DNA of 64,000 nucleotides from contig NZ_FONM01000007.1 of the NCBI RefSeq assembly GCF_900112935.1, positions 62,001 to 126,000 of the forward strand, given 5' to 3'. The notes beneath the pieces are model-generated. The model worked only from the letters and a program-made list of their open reading frames with translations, was not told the origin of the DNA and did not search any database. Every line of letters starts with the position of its first letter. The first letter of the stretch is position 1. This DNA is from Trichococcus pasteurii. Lineage in GTDB: Bacteria > Bacillota > Bacilli > Lactobacillales > Aerococcaceae. The position numbers and the translations under genes are program-made. Of this stretch, positions 33,820-42,475 are shown in pieces.

Positions 33820-36768
33820 ATGAAGATTGTTCAAAGAAAATACACACGAGCGTATGTCGCTTTGTCAGGCTTGGCTGCGAGCTTGCTTGCAGGAAACAAT
33901 ATCGCTTTTGCGGACGAAACGGATGCAGCGACTGCAGGGGTAGCGCCAATCGAAACAACGATTCCGGCGTTTCCTGTGCAACCATCAGCAGATCTGATGC
34001 CAACAGCAGATTCTGCTCAAGAGGAGACGGCAGCTTATACGGATGCAAGCAAGGAGTCAATTGTGGTAACCGCTACGGTTTTGGATGCGGGCATATACGG
34101 AACCGATCAGATTTCAGGAACAACCCAACCGAATGCGTACGTGTTGGTTTGTGCAGGAGAGAGCAAAGTTGGCGAGCAAACCGCCGATGAAGCCGGACAG
34201 TTTACGGTTACTTTGGAGACAGTTCCGGAAGGGACAACGGTTTTGCAGGTGAAAGTCTATAAGGATGCTACCCAAACATTCCTTCTGACTGAATCGGAAT
34301 GGCAGGTGCCTGTGGCTGAAGCAGTTGAAGCAGTGCCAACTGTGGACGCGGATGGGCCGCAAACAAGTCCGACAGATCCAACTCTGCCGATCCTTGAAAA
34401 TGATGTCGCTTTACCAACTGTTGAAGAAAAACAGCCGGAATTGGTAACCGAAGACAACCAAGCTGAACAAATCCCAGATACTGAAAAGGAATCCTCTGAT
34501 ACCGAACAATCGGTTCAAGCACCTTTGATGACGTCAGCAACTCCCTCTGTGACCTTGGCGGCCGTCACCGAAGCGAAAGGCACTTGGTATTACTACGTCC
34601 AGTCCGGCGATACGCTGCAGAAAATCGCCACGCATTACAATACGGATGTCGCTAGTTTGACGCGCTGGAACAATTTGACGAGTACGCTCATCAATATCGG
34701 TCAACTCTTGAGCGTCAACGGCACGAATGCCTATGCGGAAATCGACAAAGAGACGCGGGCGTTCGCCACTAAAGCAGAATTTGTCAACTACCTCGGACAG
34801 TACGCTACGGAAATCGGCAACGACTACAATCTCTACGCTTCCGTCATGGTCGCCCAAGCCTCACTGGAGACCGCCTACGGAACCAGCAAACTCGGCACAG
34901 TCGGCAATAATCTCTTCGGCATCAAAGGTTCCTACGCCGGCAATTCGATTGTGATGCGTACGTGGGAGGAAGAAAGCGACGGGTCGATCATCTGGATCGA
35001 TGCCTTTTTCAGGCTGTACCCTTCCTATTATGAATCGATGATCGATTACGCAGAGAAGCTGCGCAACGGGGTCAGCTGGGATGCGAATTACTACAAAGGG
35101 ACCTGGAAGGAAAACACGACCAGTTATCAGGATGCCACGCTGTATTTGACGGGGCGTTACGCGACTGATTCTTCCTATTACGTCAAGCTGAATGCCATCA
35201 TCAGCGCCTATGATCTGACCAAATTCGATGGACCGAAAACAGTGGCAGTGAATTACAACGCAATCGTATCGAGCACGAACTTTTCGATCGACAGTCTGCC
35301 TTGGGGCACGATCGGCTACAAATATTTGGAGCCTTGTTCGAACTATTACGGCAAGGAAATTGTGGTCACGAAGCAGACCGTTGATGGGCAGTTCGCGTTT
35401 ATTTCCTGCGCCGGCAAGGAATTGGGTTGGGTCGACATGGATGCGCTGAAGACCTTTTCCACCGTTAAGGCCAGTTACACCTTACCGATCATGAACAGCG
35501 GTTACTCGATCGATTCGTTGCCATGGGGTGAACCGGGCTATGTCCATGTCGGTGATACAGCAAGCTATTATGGTAAACTGTCCAAGGTCGTCCGGGAAAC
35601 GGCAAATGGTATCTATGCCGAAATTTCGGTCGACGGTGTCAAGCTTGGGTGGATCGACAAACGGGCTTTCAATGCGGCTTTTCCGAGCTACAACGCAGTC
35701 GTCCGCAAGGGGAATTACTCGATCGACAACTTGCCGTGGGGGACTTCCGGCTATCGGATGCTCGACACCAGCAGTTCTTATGTCGGCAAGACCGTCACTG
35801 TGATCGGCAAATCGGCGGACGGTGCATACTTGTGTTTGGCCTATAACGGCTTGCCTTTGGGATGGGTCGACTATCGCGCTTTCGAGAGTTTCGATGCAAC
35901 TGTCGTTTCTTATACAGCGATCGTTTCTGACACTAATTTTTCGATCGATAGCCAGCCTTGGGGCGAAGCAGGTTATGTTTATCTGGATGCTTCATCGAAT
36001 TATTACGGCAAAGAAGTGTTGGTGACCCGCAAAACGGCAAATGGTGCGTACGCATATATTTCTTTCGCTGGGAAACCATTGGGATGGATCGACAGCAGGG
36101 GCCTGCAGAACTTTTCAACAGTGGCCGTGAATTACAGCTTGCCGATCATGAACGGCGTTTATTCAATCGACAGTTTGCCGTGGGGTGAGCCAGGTTATAC
36201 CAAAATTGCCGATGCAGCGGCTTATTTCGGGAAATTAGCTACTGTGCTGCGGGAAAGTGTGAACGGTGCCTATGCGGAGGTCGCCATCGACGGTCAACGG
36301 ATTGGCTGGATCGACAAACGGGCCTTCAGCAATGCGCGTCAGGTTTCCTATTACGCCGGCGTCTCCGGTCAGAATTATTCGATCGACAGTCTGCCGTGGG
36401 GTACTGCTGGATACCAGTACCTGGAAAGCACGAACAATTATTTGGACAGCCTCGTGAAAGTCGTCGCGGAATCGATTGACGGGAATTACAAGCTGATCCA
36501 ACTGAACGGCCGGAACTTGGGCTGGGTCGACTACCGCGCGTTGGCGGCTTTGAATACAAAAGCAGTGAATTACACCGCCACGATCCGCTCTGTCGGTTTT
36601 TCGATCGACAGTCTGCCGTGGGGCACGCCAGGATTCACGATGCTGGGACTGACCAGTTCCTATCTGAATACGACTGTGCAGGTCATCCAGGAATCTGTGG
36701 ACGGCTACTATGCGCTTGTGACGCTGAACGGCAAAACGCTGGGCTGGGTCGACAAGCGGTGTCTCTGA
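33820..36768 (+). CDS. Secreted glucosaminidase with LysM and seven GW-like repeats
   Basis: The 982-residue precursor has a signal peptide (cleavage near AFA-DE, residue 31), a Thr/Pro/Glu-rich region including an Ig-like segment (about 65-165), LysM (YYYVQSGDTLQKIATHY, about 258-302), a GH73 glucosaminidase domain (about 310-465, with VAQASLETAYG holding the catalytic Glu and LFGIKGSYAG), then seven repeats of about 70 residues (about 475-982) with SIDSLPWGTxGY and LGWVDxRA. It hydrolyses the glycan strand, and the repeats should bind the wall. AGGAGGACG precedes the ATG. A TATAAT (33757-33762) and a cre-like TGTAAGCGCTCGTA (33707-33720, 12 of 14) lie upstream. The repeats are a different subfamily from those of the amidase. 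Confidence 0.92.
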   Translation: MKIVQRKYTRAYVALSGLAASLLAGNNIAFADETDAATAGVAPIETTIPAFPVQPSADLMPTADSAQEETAAYTDASKESIVVTATVLDAGIYGTDQISGTTQPNAYVLVCAGESKVGEQTADEAGQFTVTLETVPEGTTVLQVKVYKDATQTFLLTESEWQVPVAEAVEAVPTVDADGPQTSPTDPTLPILENDVALPTVEEKQPELVTEDNQAEQIPDTEKESSDTEQSVQAPLMTSATPSVTLAAVTEAKGTWYYYVQSGDTLQKIATHYNTDVASLTRWNNLTSTLINIGQLLSVNGTNAYAEIDKETRAFATKAEFVNYLGQYATEIGNDYNLYASVMVAQASLETAYGTSKLGTVGNNLFGIKGSYAGNSIVMRTWEEESDGSIIWIDAFFRLYPSYYESMIDYAEKLRNGVSWDANYYKGTWKENTTSYQDATLYLTGRYATDSSYYVKLNAIISAYDLTKFDGPKTVAVNYNAIVSSTNFSIDSLPWGTIGYKYLEPCSNYYGKEIVVTKQTVDGQFAFISCAGKELGWVDMDALKTFSTVKASYTLPIMNSGYSIDSLPWGEPGYVHVGDTASYYGKLSKVVRETANGIYAEISVDGVKLGWIDKRAFNAAFPSYNAVVRKGNYSIDNLPWGTSGYRMLDTSSSYVGKTVTVIGKSADGAYLCLAYNGLPLGWVDYRAFESFDATVVSYTAIVSDTNFSIDSQPWGEAGYVYLDASSNYYGKEVLVTRKTANGAYAYISFAGKPLGWIDSRGLQNFSTVAVNYSLPIMNGVYSIDSLPWGEPGYTKIADAAAYFGKLATVLRESVNGAYAEVAIDGQRIGWIDKRAFSNARQVSYYAGVSGQNYSIDSLPWGTAGYQYLESTNNYLDSLVKVVAESIDGNYKLIQLNGRNLGWVDYRALAALNTKAVNYTATIRSVGFSIDSLPWGTPGFTMLGLTSSYLNTTVQVIQESVDGYYALVTLNGKTLGWVDKRCL

Positions 36769-36778
36769 TGCTGCAATG

Positions 36779-36820
36779 AAAAAAATCTCCGGCAGGCGGG
36801 TGCTTGCCGGAGATTTTTTT
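36779..36820 (+). terminator. Intrinsic terminator of the glucosaminidase gene
   Basis: AAAAATCTCCGGCA/TGCCGGAGATTTTT forms a long stem with T-tract. Confidence 0.9.
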
Positions 36821-36852
36821 GCTTGTATGCGTGACAGAGGACAGAGCGCCAG

Positions 36853-36985
36853 CTCCGGTGAAGGGATCGCTAACCGGAGCAGACAACAGAAAATAGCCGC
36901 CACCTGCGGCGAAGCCCCCCTAACCGGAGGAGGGCAAAAAAGTCAGTAGTCAACTCCGGCGAAGCCGTCGTTCACGGGAGCACAG
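36853..36985. repeat. CTCCGGCGA palindrome array B (three units)
   Basis: Units start at 36853, 36904 and 36954 (51 and 50 bp apart), with CTCCGGTGAAG, CTGCGGCGAAG and CTCCGGCGAAG left arms and CCGGAG-type right arms. It lies between convergent genes. Confidence 0.85.
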
Positions 36986-37007
36986 CTCCCGGTGACCCAC
37001 TATCAGA

Positions 37008-37709
37008 TCAGTGATGCAGCATCTCCTCGACGATTTCGTTCCCGTCCATCCCGGCAGGGTAGAAAGTCGGCCATTTGTCCATCTCCTCAAGCAATGCTGC
37101 GTGGCTATCATCTCCCAGATAAATGTGGAAGTGCGCGGATGCGGTCGGTTCGATGATATGGTCGCTGAACTGGACGTACTTCGGCGTATCCTGGGTATCA
37201 TCCGCCCGTTCGAACAGATAGCGGACGCCTTTTTTGCCGGATTCGTAGGTCAAAATCTGATAGCCGCTGTACGCGTAAGTGCCGGTGCGTGCGGTATCGC
37301 CTTCGTAGAACGTGATCGAATCGGCGGAGATCGTCAGGCCGGTAAAGGTCGACTCATAGCCGACCGTGTAGTACGCCTTGTATTCCTCGGCGGTCTTTTC
37401 GCCAAGGTCTTCGGCTTTTTCCGCGAAGACGCTGTCGAGTGTGCCGTCAAGCAGGTAAGGGTAGACGGATTGCCATTCGCCTTCCCAATCGCTCAATGGG
37501 CGGTCGGCAACTTGGCTGTCCTCAAAGATACCGTTGGCGGCATCGATGGTCGCTTGGTCCTGCAGGTTGACGGGCTCGATCGTGATCTCTGCGGCAGTGG
37601 TACTGGATTCTGTGGTCTCCTCGGTTTCCGGATCGGGCTGGCAAGCCGCCAAACTCAGCACGAGCAGACTGCCGATCATCCAGCGGGTTGTTCTATGTTT
37701 TTTATTCAT
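37008..37709 (-). CDS. zinT: ZinT-family zinc-binding lipoprotein
   Basis: This 233-residue protein has a lipoprotein signal (lipobox LAAC, Cys about residue 23), a short acidic/Thr linker and a ZinT/YodA calycin domain: RPLSDWEGEWQSVYPYLLDG (seen as LSDWEGEWQSVYPY), HFHIYLGDD (metal-binding His pair) and a final EIVEEMLHH. ZinT proteins capture zinc and hand it to ABC importers. In Gram-positives this domain is often fused to AdcA; here it stands alone as a lipoprotein, and no importer genes are adjacent. A Zur-like box lies 28 nt upstream of the start, so induction under zinc starvation is expected. Confidence 0.92.
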   Translation of the reverse strand: MNKKHRTTRWMIGSLLVLSLAACQPDPETEETTESSTTAAEITIEPVNLQDQATIDAANGIFEDSQVADRPLSDWEGEWQSVYPYLLDGTLDSVFAEKAEDLGEKTAEEYKAYYTVGYESTFTGLTISADSITFYEGDTARTGTYAYSGYQILTYESGKKGVRYLFERADDTQDTPKYVQFSDHIIEPTASAHFHIYLGDDSHAALLEEMDKWPTFYPAGMDGNEIVEEMLHH

Positions 37710-37737
37710 GTGGTCCTCCTGAAAAATAAATGATTTA

Positions 37738-37760
37738 TAAATCGAAATGATTACGTTTTG
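37738..37760. promoter_or_regulatory. Zur-like box upstream of zinT
   Basis: A 23-bp site with TAAATCG-AAATGATTACG-TTTTG matches the Bacillus Zur consensus TAAATCGTAATNATTACG... at about 20 of 23 positions. It is placed to block zinT transcription when zinc is plentiful. Confidence 0.7.
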
Positions 37761-37846
37761 TATTATTGCATAGTTGTGCGAAGGCTGTCAACAATAAATA
37801 AAATGATTTTGTCTGCCAAAAGTCAGGATTATGATTGAAAAAGCAC

Positions 37847-37884
37847 AAAAAAAGACGCGCACCAGTCCGATTACTGGGCGCGTC
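37847..37884 (-). terminator. Terminator of the azoR transcript
   Basis: GACGCGC-CCAGT/ACTGG-GCGCGTC stem; read on the minus strand it is followed by TTTTTTT. It lies beyond the structured element at 37917-38034, so that element is inside the azoR transcript. Confidence 0.75.
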
Positions 37885-37916
37885 CGTATGATTTTGTATA
37901 AATAGACGGCTAGCTT

Positions 37917-38034
37917 CACGGGTAAGCCCTTCGGAAATTAGATAAATCGTACCTATTGCGCTCTGCGATGCTCAGTCGGCACGATTTCCTAAATTTCTTT
38001 CAGGGCTGAACGAACCCGTTTCGCTTTTCTATTT
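37917..38034 (-). ncRNA. Self-complementary 3'-UTR element, copy 1
   Basis: Read on the minus strand, the element starts next to the azoR stop codon (TAA AAATA GAAAAGC) and folds on itself: ACGGGT/ACCCGT, AGCCCT/AGGGCT, GAAATT/AATTTC and an inner AAATCGTGCC/GGTACGATTT, enclosing the conserved AGCATCGCAGAGCGCAAT. Compared with copy 2, the inner stem changes GT/AC to TG/CA while keeping pairing. The one imperfect pair is G-U on the minus strand but A-C on the plus strand. RNA versus MITE-like DNA is not settled. Confidence 0.55.
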
Positions 38035-38661
38035 TTAAAGTGATTTTGCCAGTTCTGTAACTTTAGCAAGGCCTTCTTCGATGATTGCTGCTGCTTGATC
38101 AGGAACAGCTGCGTGTCCTTCGATGATGACTTCGCCGATGATTTCCATTCCGAATACGCCAGCAAATACGTTGCGCATGTAGTTCACGCCCATGTCCATT
38201 GGAGACATTTCAGGAGTTGAGTAAACGCCGCCGCGTGCGTTCAGAAGGATAACTTTCTTCTCAGGCATCAAAGCGACCATTTGGCCAGTTTCATCGTATT
38301 TGAAAGTGAAGCCGGCTGCAAAGATGTAGTCGATGAATGTTTGCAATTTAGCAGGGATCGTCAAGTTCCACAATGGGAAGGCGAAAACGATCACGTCAGC
38401 TGCAGTCACGGCATCCATAACTTTTTGTTTTGCTGCCAAAAGGCGTGTTTCGATGTCAGTCAATTCTTCGCCGACTGCCATTTTGCCGTAAGCGCCGAAA
38501 AGGTCTTGGCCCAAGTAAGGCATGTCTTCCGAAAAGACATTGTAAGTTGTGATGTTCAATTTTTCATTTTCTTTAGCCGCGGCCAAAAAAGTTTCGTACA
38601 TTTTTGAAGAAATTGCTTCCTCTGCTGGTCTGTTGTTTCCTTTTACTACTAAAACGTCCAT
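38035..38661 (-). CDS. azoR: FMN-dependent NADH-azoreductase / quinone reductase
   Basis: This 208-residue flavodoxin-like enzyme performs two-electron reduction of quinones and azo compounds and so protects against electrophile stress. The FMN-binding PLWNLTIPAKLQTFIDYI (seen as FPLWNLTIPAKL, about residues 97-108), GFTFKYDETG and NARGGVYS (about 150) are conserved as in AzoR/AcpD. GGAGG precedes the ATG. An inverted repeat ACTTAC-N5-GTAAGT overlaps the start of transcription and fits control by an HxlR/YodB-type thiol sensor. The transcript carries a structured element immediately after the stop codon. Confidence 0.95.
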   Translation of the reverse strand: MDVLVVKGNNRPAEEAISSKMYETFLAAAKENEKLNITTYNVFSEDMPYLGQDLFGAYGKMAVGEELTDIETRLLAAKQKVMDAVTAADVIVFAFPLWNLTIPAKLQTFIDYIFAAGFTFKYDETGQMVALMPEKKVILLNARGGVYSTPEMSPMDMGVNYMRNVFAGVFGMEIIGEVIIEGHAAVPDQAAAIIEEGLAKVTELAKSL

Positions 38662-38705
38662 GTGTGTTCCTCCACTTATTGTATATTTGATGCGGTTTTC
38701 AGTTC

Positions 38706-38730
38706 ACTTACCGCATGTAAGTACAGTATA
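38706..38730 (-). promoter_or_regulatory. azoR promoter -10 with HxlR-type inverted repeat
   Basis: On the minus strand TATACT (plus 38725-38730) is followed after 2 nt by the inverted repeat ACTTAC-ATGCG-GTAAGT (38722-38706). In Firmicutes, YodB and related HxlR-family sensors bind such TTAC/GTAA repeats upstream of azoreductase genes. No hxlR gene is in the window. Confidence 0.5.
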
Positions 38731-38855
38731 ACATCTCGGATTCGAAATAAAAAGTCGTAATGCTCAAAAAAATAAACAATTTGAAATTTTGTAACATTTG
38801 AACTACCATAGGAAGGAATATTTCGATAGTTTCGAAACAACGGGAGTGAATGATT

Positions 38856-40013
38856 ATGCAAAAATCCGGCCAAAGCCAACGGATCGAAATCTTTGACGGC
38901 ATGCGGGGATTGGCCTCCGTCATTGTCATGATTTTCCACATGGCGGTCTGGACAGTCTATGGCTACAGCGCCAACGAATACAAAATCTTTGCCAATACCT
39001 TTTGGAGGGTGGCGACGCAGACACCAGTGAAAATGATCTGGGGCGGCAATGAAGCGGTACTGGTCTTCTACATCATCGGCGGTTTCGTGCTGGCACGGCC
39101 CTATCTGAACGGGCGGAAGCTGGACTTCAAGTCGTTCATCATCAAACGCTGGATCAGGCTGATGCTGCCTTATATGCTTGTCATCGCGGTGACGGTCATC
39201 CTGATTGCGCTGTTTGGGGCCTGGAAGCATGATACGATCGACTTGAGCGGTTCGTTCAATGTGAAATGGAAAAGGGTGACTAACGCGGGCGAGATTTTGT
39301 TGTATATCCTTGGGTATGACTACAACTTGAACATCCTCAGCGGTGCTTTCTGGAGCATGGTCCAGGAATGGCGCTTGTCTTTCATCCTGCCTTTTGTGGC
39401 AGTGGCGCTGCACCGTAACCGGACAGGGAAGGTCCTTGGGTATTATGCCATCCTGCAAGTAGGGATTGATGCTTTGACGAACTGGGGCATGCGGAGCGAT
39501 ACGGTTTGGTTGGCGCACCTTTCGGAGTCGCTCAACCGGACCAATTATTATGCGATCTTTTTCGTGATGGGGGCGGTGCTGGCGAAGCATCTGCCGGCTA
39601 TCCGGGCCTTTGTGCGGGAGCATCGCCGTTTCCGGATACTTTCTGCCTGGTCGATTCCGTTTATGATCCCGAGCCAGTGGATCCTCTCTGCGCTCGGGTT
39701 GTCGTTTCGGGTACGGAACGCGCTGTTGTTGACGGGGCTGGGCATCATTTTGTTCCTTGTGTTGTGTCTGGAGTCGCCGCGGTTTACCGCAATCTTCAAA
39801 TCGAAACCGTTGCTGCTTTTGGGAAAGCTGTCCTTCAGCCTTTACCTGACGCACACGACTTCAATCATCCTGTTCGTGACATTTTGGGGTCAGGTCATCC
39901 CGCCGGAAACGGCGCTGTTGTTTTCTCCGCTGTTCGCTTTGCCGGTGGCGTATCTTTGGCAGCAGCATGTCGAAACCAGGTGCCTCGGTTTGCTCAATCA
40001 TTTCAAGAAATAG
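38856..40013 (+). CDS. Membrane acyltransferase of the OafA/YrhL (acyltransferase 3) family
   Basis: The 385-residue protein has about 10 hydrophobic segments and begins with the family signature EIFDGMRGLASVIVMIFH (seen as DGMRGLASV), whose His is the predicted catalytic residue. A conserved RPYLNGRK (about residue 85) and the later SFSLYLTH follow. These enzymes O-acetylate surface glycans or peptidoglycan. The ATG at 38856 lies 9 nt after GGGAG; the ATG at 38850 is closer than optimal. It is divergent from azoR and upstream of a GtrB/GtrA pair, so it may modify the same surface glycan. Substrate unknown. Confidence 0.88.
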   Translation: MQKSGQSQRIEIFDGMRGLASVIVMIFHMAVWTVYGYSANEYKIFANTFWRVATQTPVKMIWGGNEAVLVFYIIGGFVLARPYLNGRKLDFKSFIIKRWIRLMLPYMLVIAVTVILIALFGAWKHDTIDLSGSFNVKWKRVTNAGEILLYILGYDYNLNILSGAFWSMVQEWRLSFILPFVAVALHRNRTGKVLGYYAILQVGIDALTNWGMRSDTVWLAHLSESLNRTNYYAIFFVMGAVLAKHLPAIRAFVREHRRFRILSAWSIPFMIPSQWILSALGLSFRVRNALLLTGLGIILFLVLCLESPRFTAIFKSKPLLLLGKLSFSLYLTHTTSIILFVTFWGQVIPPETALLFSPLFALPVAYLWQQHVETRCLGLLNHFKK

Positions 40014-40087
40014 ACGGCCAACCCGCGTCAAGTATGATACGATAAAGGAAAGCTCAGAATTCTGAAAGAACTTGCAGGGGTGGACAC

Positions 40088-41062
40088 ATGTCAAAAGATA
40101 TCATTTCCATCATCGTTCCTTGCCATAACGAGGAAGAGATGGTGCCGATTTTCCATAAAGAGATTGCGGCGGTCAGCGAACAGATTCCGGATGCCGCTTT
40201 CGAGCTGATTTTCGTGAATGACGGTTCGAAGGATGCCACATTGGCGGAATTGAAACGACTGGCCGCGCTTGATGAGCGCGTGCACTACCTTTCCTTTTCG
40301 CGCAACTTCGGCAAAGAAGCGGCGATGGTGGCGGGGCTGCGCCACGCGAACGGGAATTACGTCGCCGTGATGGATGCGGATCTCCAGGACCCGCCGGCTA
40401 TGTTGGTGGAGATGGTTGCTTTGATCCGCATCGGCGAATATGATTGCATCGGGACGAAACGCCTTGACCGAAAAGGCGAACCGCCGATCCGATCCTTTTT
40501 CGCGAGGCAGTTCTACCATTTGATCAACCGAATCTCCGATACCGAAATCGTCGACGGCGCCCGGGATTTCCGGCTGATGACCCGCCAGATGGTCGACGCC
40601 GTCCTCGAGATGACCGAATACAACCGGTTTTCGAAAGGGATTTTCAGCTGGGTCGGCTTCGAGACGAAGTACCTGTCCTATGAAAATCAGGAGCGGGTCG
40701 CCGGCAAGACGACCTGGTCATTCTGGAGCCTGTTTAAATATTCGCTGGACGGGATTGTGGCCTTTTCCGAGGCACCGTTGGCGATCGCGGCTTTTACCGG
40801 GTTCCTCTCGTTCGCCGTTGCGATTTTGGCGGCCTTGATCCTGACCGTGCGGACACTGGTTTTCGGCAACGCAACATCCGGCTGGACCTCGCTCATCGTC
40901 ATCATTTTGGGGATGGGCGGCTTGCAGCTGCTTTGCCTGGGAATCCTCGGTAAATACCTGGGGAAAACCTTCATGGAGACGAAACGGCGTCCGCTCTACA
41001 TCCTGAAGGAGAAGGATGTGAATGTGCCGACTGATCGCAGGGAGGGGCAGGACAATGACTAA
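40088..41062 (+). CDS. GtrB/CsbB-type undecaprenyl-phosphate glycosyltransferase
   Basis: This 324-residue GT2 enzyme has two C-terminal transmembrane segments (about residues 235-260 and 270-295). Signatures are ISIIVPCHNEEEMV, VNDGSKDAT, SRNFGKEAAMVAG and DADLQDPP (about residue 98), as in GtrB, CsbB and dolichol-phosphate-mannose synthase-like proteins. It makes undecaprenyl-phosphate-glucose or -GlcNAc, which a GtrA flippase turns outward for decorating teichoic acids or other glycans. Its 3' end overlaps the gtrA-like gene by 8 nt. The final glycosyltransferase (GtrC/YfhO type) that would use the lipid is not in the window. Confidence 0.92.
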   Translation: MSKDIISIIVPCHNEEEMVPIFHKEIAAVSEQIPDAAFELIFVNDGSKDATLAELKRLAALDERVHYLSFSRNFGKEAAMVAGLRHANGNYVAVMDADLQDPPAMLVEMVALIRIGEYDCIGTKRLDRKGEPPIRSFFARQFYHLINRISDTEIVDGARDFRLMTRQMVDAVLEMTEYNRFSKGIFSWVGFETKYLSYENQERVAGKTTWSFWSLFKYSLDGIVAFSEAPLAIAAFTGFLSFAVAILAALILTVRTLVFGNATSGWTSLIVIILGMGGLQLLCLGILGKYLGKTFMETKRRPLYILKEKDVNVPTDRREGQDND

Positions 41063-41453
41063 ATTGTTGGGCCAAGTGGCAAAATTCGGAATCGTCGGTG
41101 TGGTGTCGACGGTGCTGGATTTTCTGATTCTTTATATTTTGGCCGATTTCATCGGCCTGCATTATTTGACGGCAGCCGCGCTGGCGTTTGTCGCGGCGAC
41201 TTTATTCAATTACGCGGCGAGCATGCGCTACGTGTTCACGAGCCGCTTCGGCGAAGCCGAGAAGCGCCAGGAATTGCTGCTGTTCGTCACTTTAAGTGTC
41301 ATCGGTTTGGGATTGAACCAAGTGCTGATGTGGCTGTTCGTTGATCAAGTGGCGTTGCATTACTTGGTGGCCAAGATCGCCGCGACTGTGTTCGTGATGG
41401 CCTGGAATTTCATTTCGCGGAAGATTTGGCTGGAGGATAAGAACGCAGGATAA
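41055..41453 (+). CDS. GtrA-family membrane protein (lipid-sugar flippase)
   Basis: This 132-residue protein has four predicted membrane segments and the GtrA motifs VAKFGIVGVVSTVLDF at the N-terminus (seen as KFGIVGVVST) and FNYAASMRYVF near residue 55. It is thought to flip undecaprenyl-phosphate-sugar made by the preceding enzyme. The start at 41055 has GGAGGGG about 8 nt upstream inside the preceding gene; the frame is open 33 nt further upstream, but that extension is hydrophilic and unlikely. Confidence 0.9.
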   Translation: MTKLLGQVAKFGIVGVVSTVLDFLILYILADFIGLHYLTAAALAFVAATLFNYAASMRYVFTSRFGEAEKRQELLLFVTLSVIGLGLNQVLMWLFVDQVALHYLVAKIAATVFVMAWNFISRKIWLEDKNAG

Positions 41454-41478
41454 AGAAAACCGTGGTTTTGGCCCGGAA

Positions 41479-41610
41479 CTCCGGTGACAGCCTGCTTGCC
41501 CGGAGCTGGGGCTAAAATCAGATACTCTTCTCCGGTGAGCCGCTTTTCGTCGGAGCTGGGGGCTGAATCGCTTCCGCTCCTCCGGCGAAGGACTCCTTCG
41601 CCGGAGGAGC
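41479..41610. repeat. CTCCGGCGA palindrome array C (three units)
   Basis: Units start at 41479, 41530 and 41580 (51 and 50 bp). The last is a perfect CTCCGGCGAAG ... CTTCGCCGGAG palindrome. It lies between the convergent gtrA-like and SDR genes. Confidence 0.85.
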
Positions 41611-41645
41611 CACTTAGTTTTTCCAACAGGCATCAAGTATATATG

Positions 41646-41694
41646 AAAAAACGAATGCGGCTGCCTCCTTTTCGGAATAGCCGCATTCGTTTTT
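41646..41694. terminator. Bidirectional terminator
   Basis: AAACGAATGCGGCT/AGCCGCATTCGTTT stem, flanked by A5 and T5 runs, serves both the gtrA-like gene and the convergent SDR gene. Confidence 0.85.
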
Positions 41695-41713
41695 CTGTAA
41701 CAGTAAGCAAAAA

Positions 41714-42475
41714 TCAGTAACTGGTCCAGCCGCCGTCCGCGGTCACGACGGATCCGTTGACGAAACTGGAGTCGTCGGAAGCCAGAAAGAGCGCGACGGA
41801 AGCGATCTGGTCGGGCATTCCGAAAGCTGGATTGATCGCCATGCCGACGCCGGTCGTTTCCTGGCCGAAGGTGCTGACGGTACCCATCGATTGGGCGATA
41901 TTGGTAGCGACAGCTCCAGGGGCGATCGCGTTGCAGCGGATGCCTTTTTTCGCGTACATGAAAGCCGTGTTTTTCGTCAGGCCGATGACAGCATGTTTGG
42001 AAGCGACATAGGCGACACCGGCCCGTCCGCCTTGCAGGCCGCCGATCGAAGCGATGTTGATGATATTGCCGCTGCCCTGTTCCAGAAAATATTGGATGGC
42101 TTTGCGGCTCGCATGCATCGGACCGTTGACGTTGACGGCGAAGACCTTTTCCCAACGTTCATTCGAGACTTCCCCGACCGGTTCGAAGCCATCCATGATG
42201 CCCGCGTTGTTGACGAGGATGTCCACTTTTCCGAAGAGGGCGATGGCGGTATCGATCATGGCGTCGGCATCGGCTTCGATGGAGATGTCGGTTTTTATGG
42301 CAGCGGCAGCGTCCAGGGTTTCGGCGTTGATTTCATTTGCGACTTTCAGTGCACCCTCGTAGTTGTAATCAGCAATAACTACTTTTGCGCCTTCTTTTGC
42401 GAATTTACGGCAGATGGCTTCGCCCATACCCGAAGCGCCTCCGGTTACAACAGCAACTTTGTTCAACAATCTCAT
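41714..42475 (-). CDS. Short-chain dehydrogenase/reductase (SDR)
   Basis: This 253-residue classical SDR has a cofactor loop VVTGGASGMGEAI (residues about 8-20), an Asp after strand beta-2 (VIADYN, favouring NAD), NNAGIMD (about 88), catalytic Ser in NIASIGG (about 137) and Tyr-Lys in YVASKHAV (about 152-156). AAGGAGG precedes the ATG; the frame is open upstream, but that extension is unlikely to be coding. Relatives are annotated as glucose-1-, cyclopentanol- or 3-oxoacyl-type dehydrogenases; the substrate cannot be decided from sequence. It stands alone. Confidence 0.92.
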   Translation of the reverse strand: MRLLNKVAVVTGGASGMGEAICRKFAKEGAKVVIADYNYEGALKVANEINAETLDAAAAIKTDISIEADADAMIDTAIALFGKVDILVNNAGIMDGFEPVGEVSNERWEKVFAVNVNGPMHASRKAIQYFLEQGSGNIINIASIGGLQGGRAGVAYVASKHAVIGLTKNTAFMYAKKGIRCNAIAPGAVATNIAQSMGTVSTFGQETTGVGMAINPAFGMPDQIASVALFLASDDSSFVNGSVVTADGGWTSY

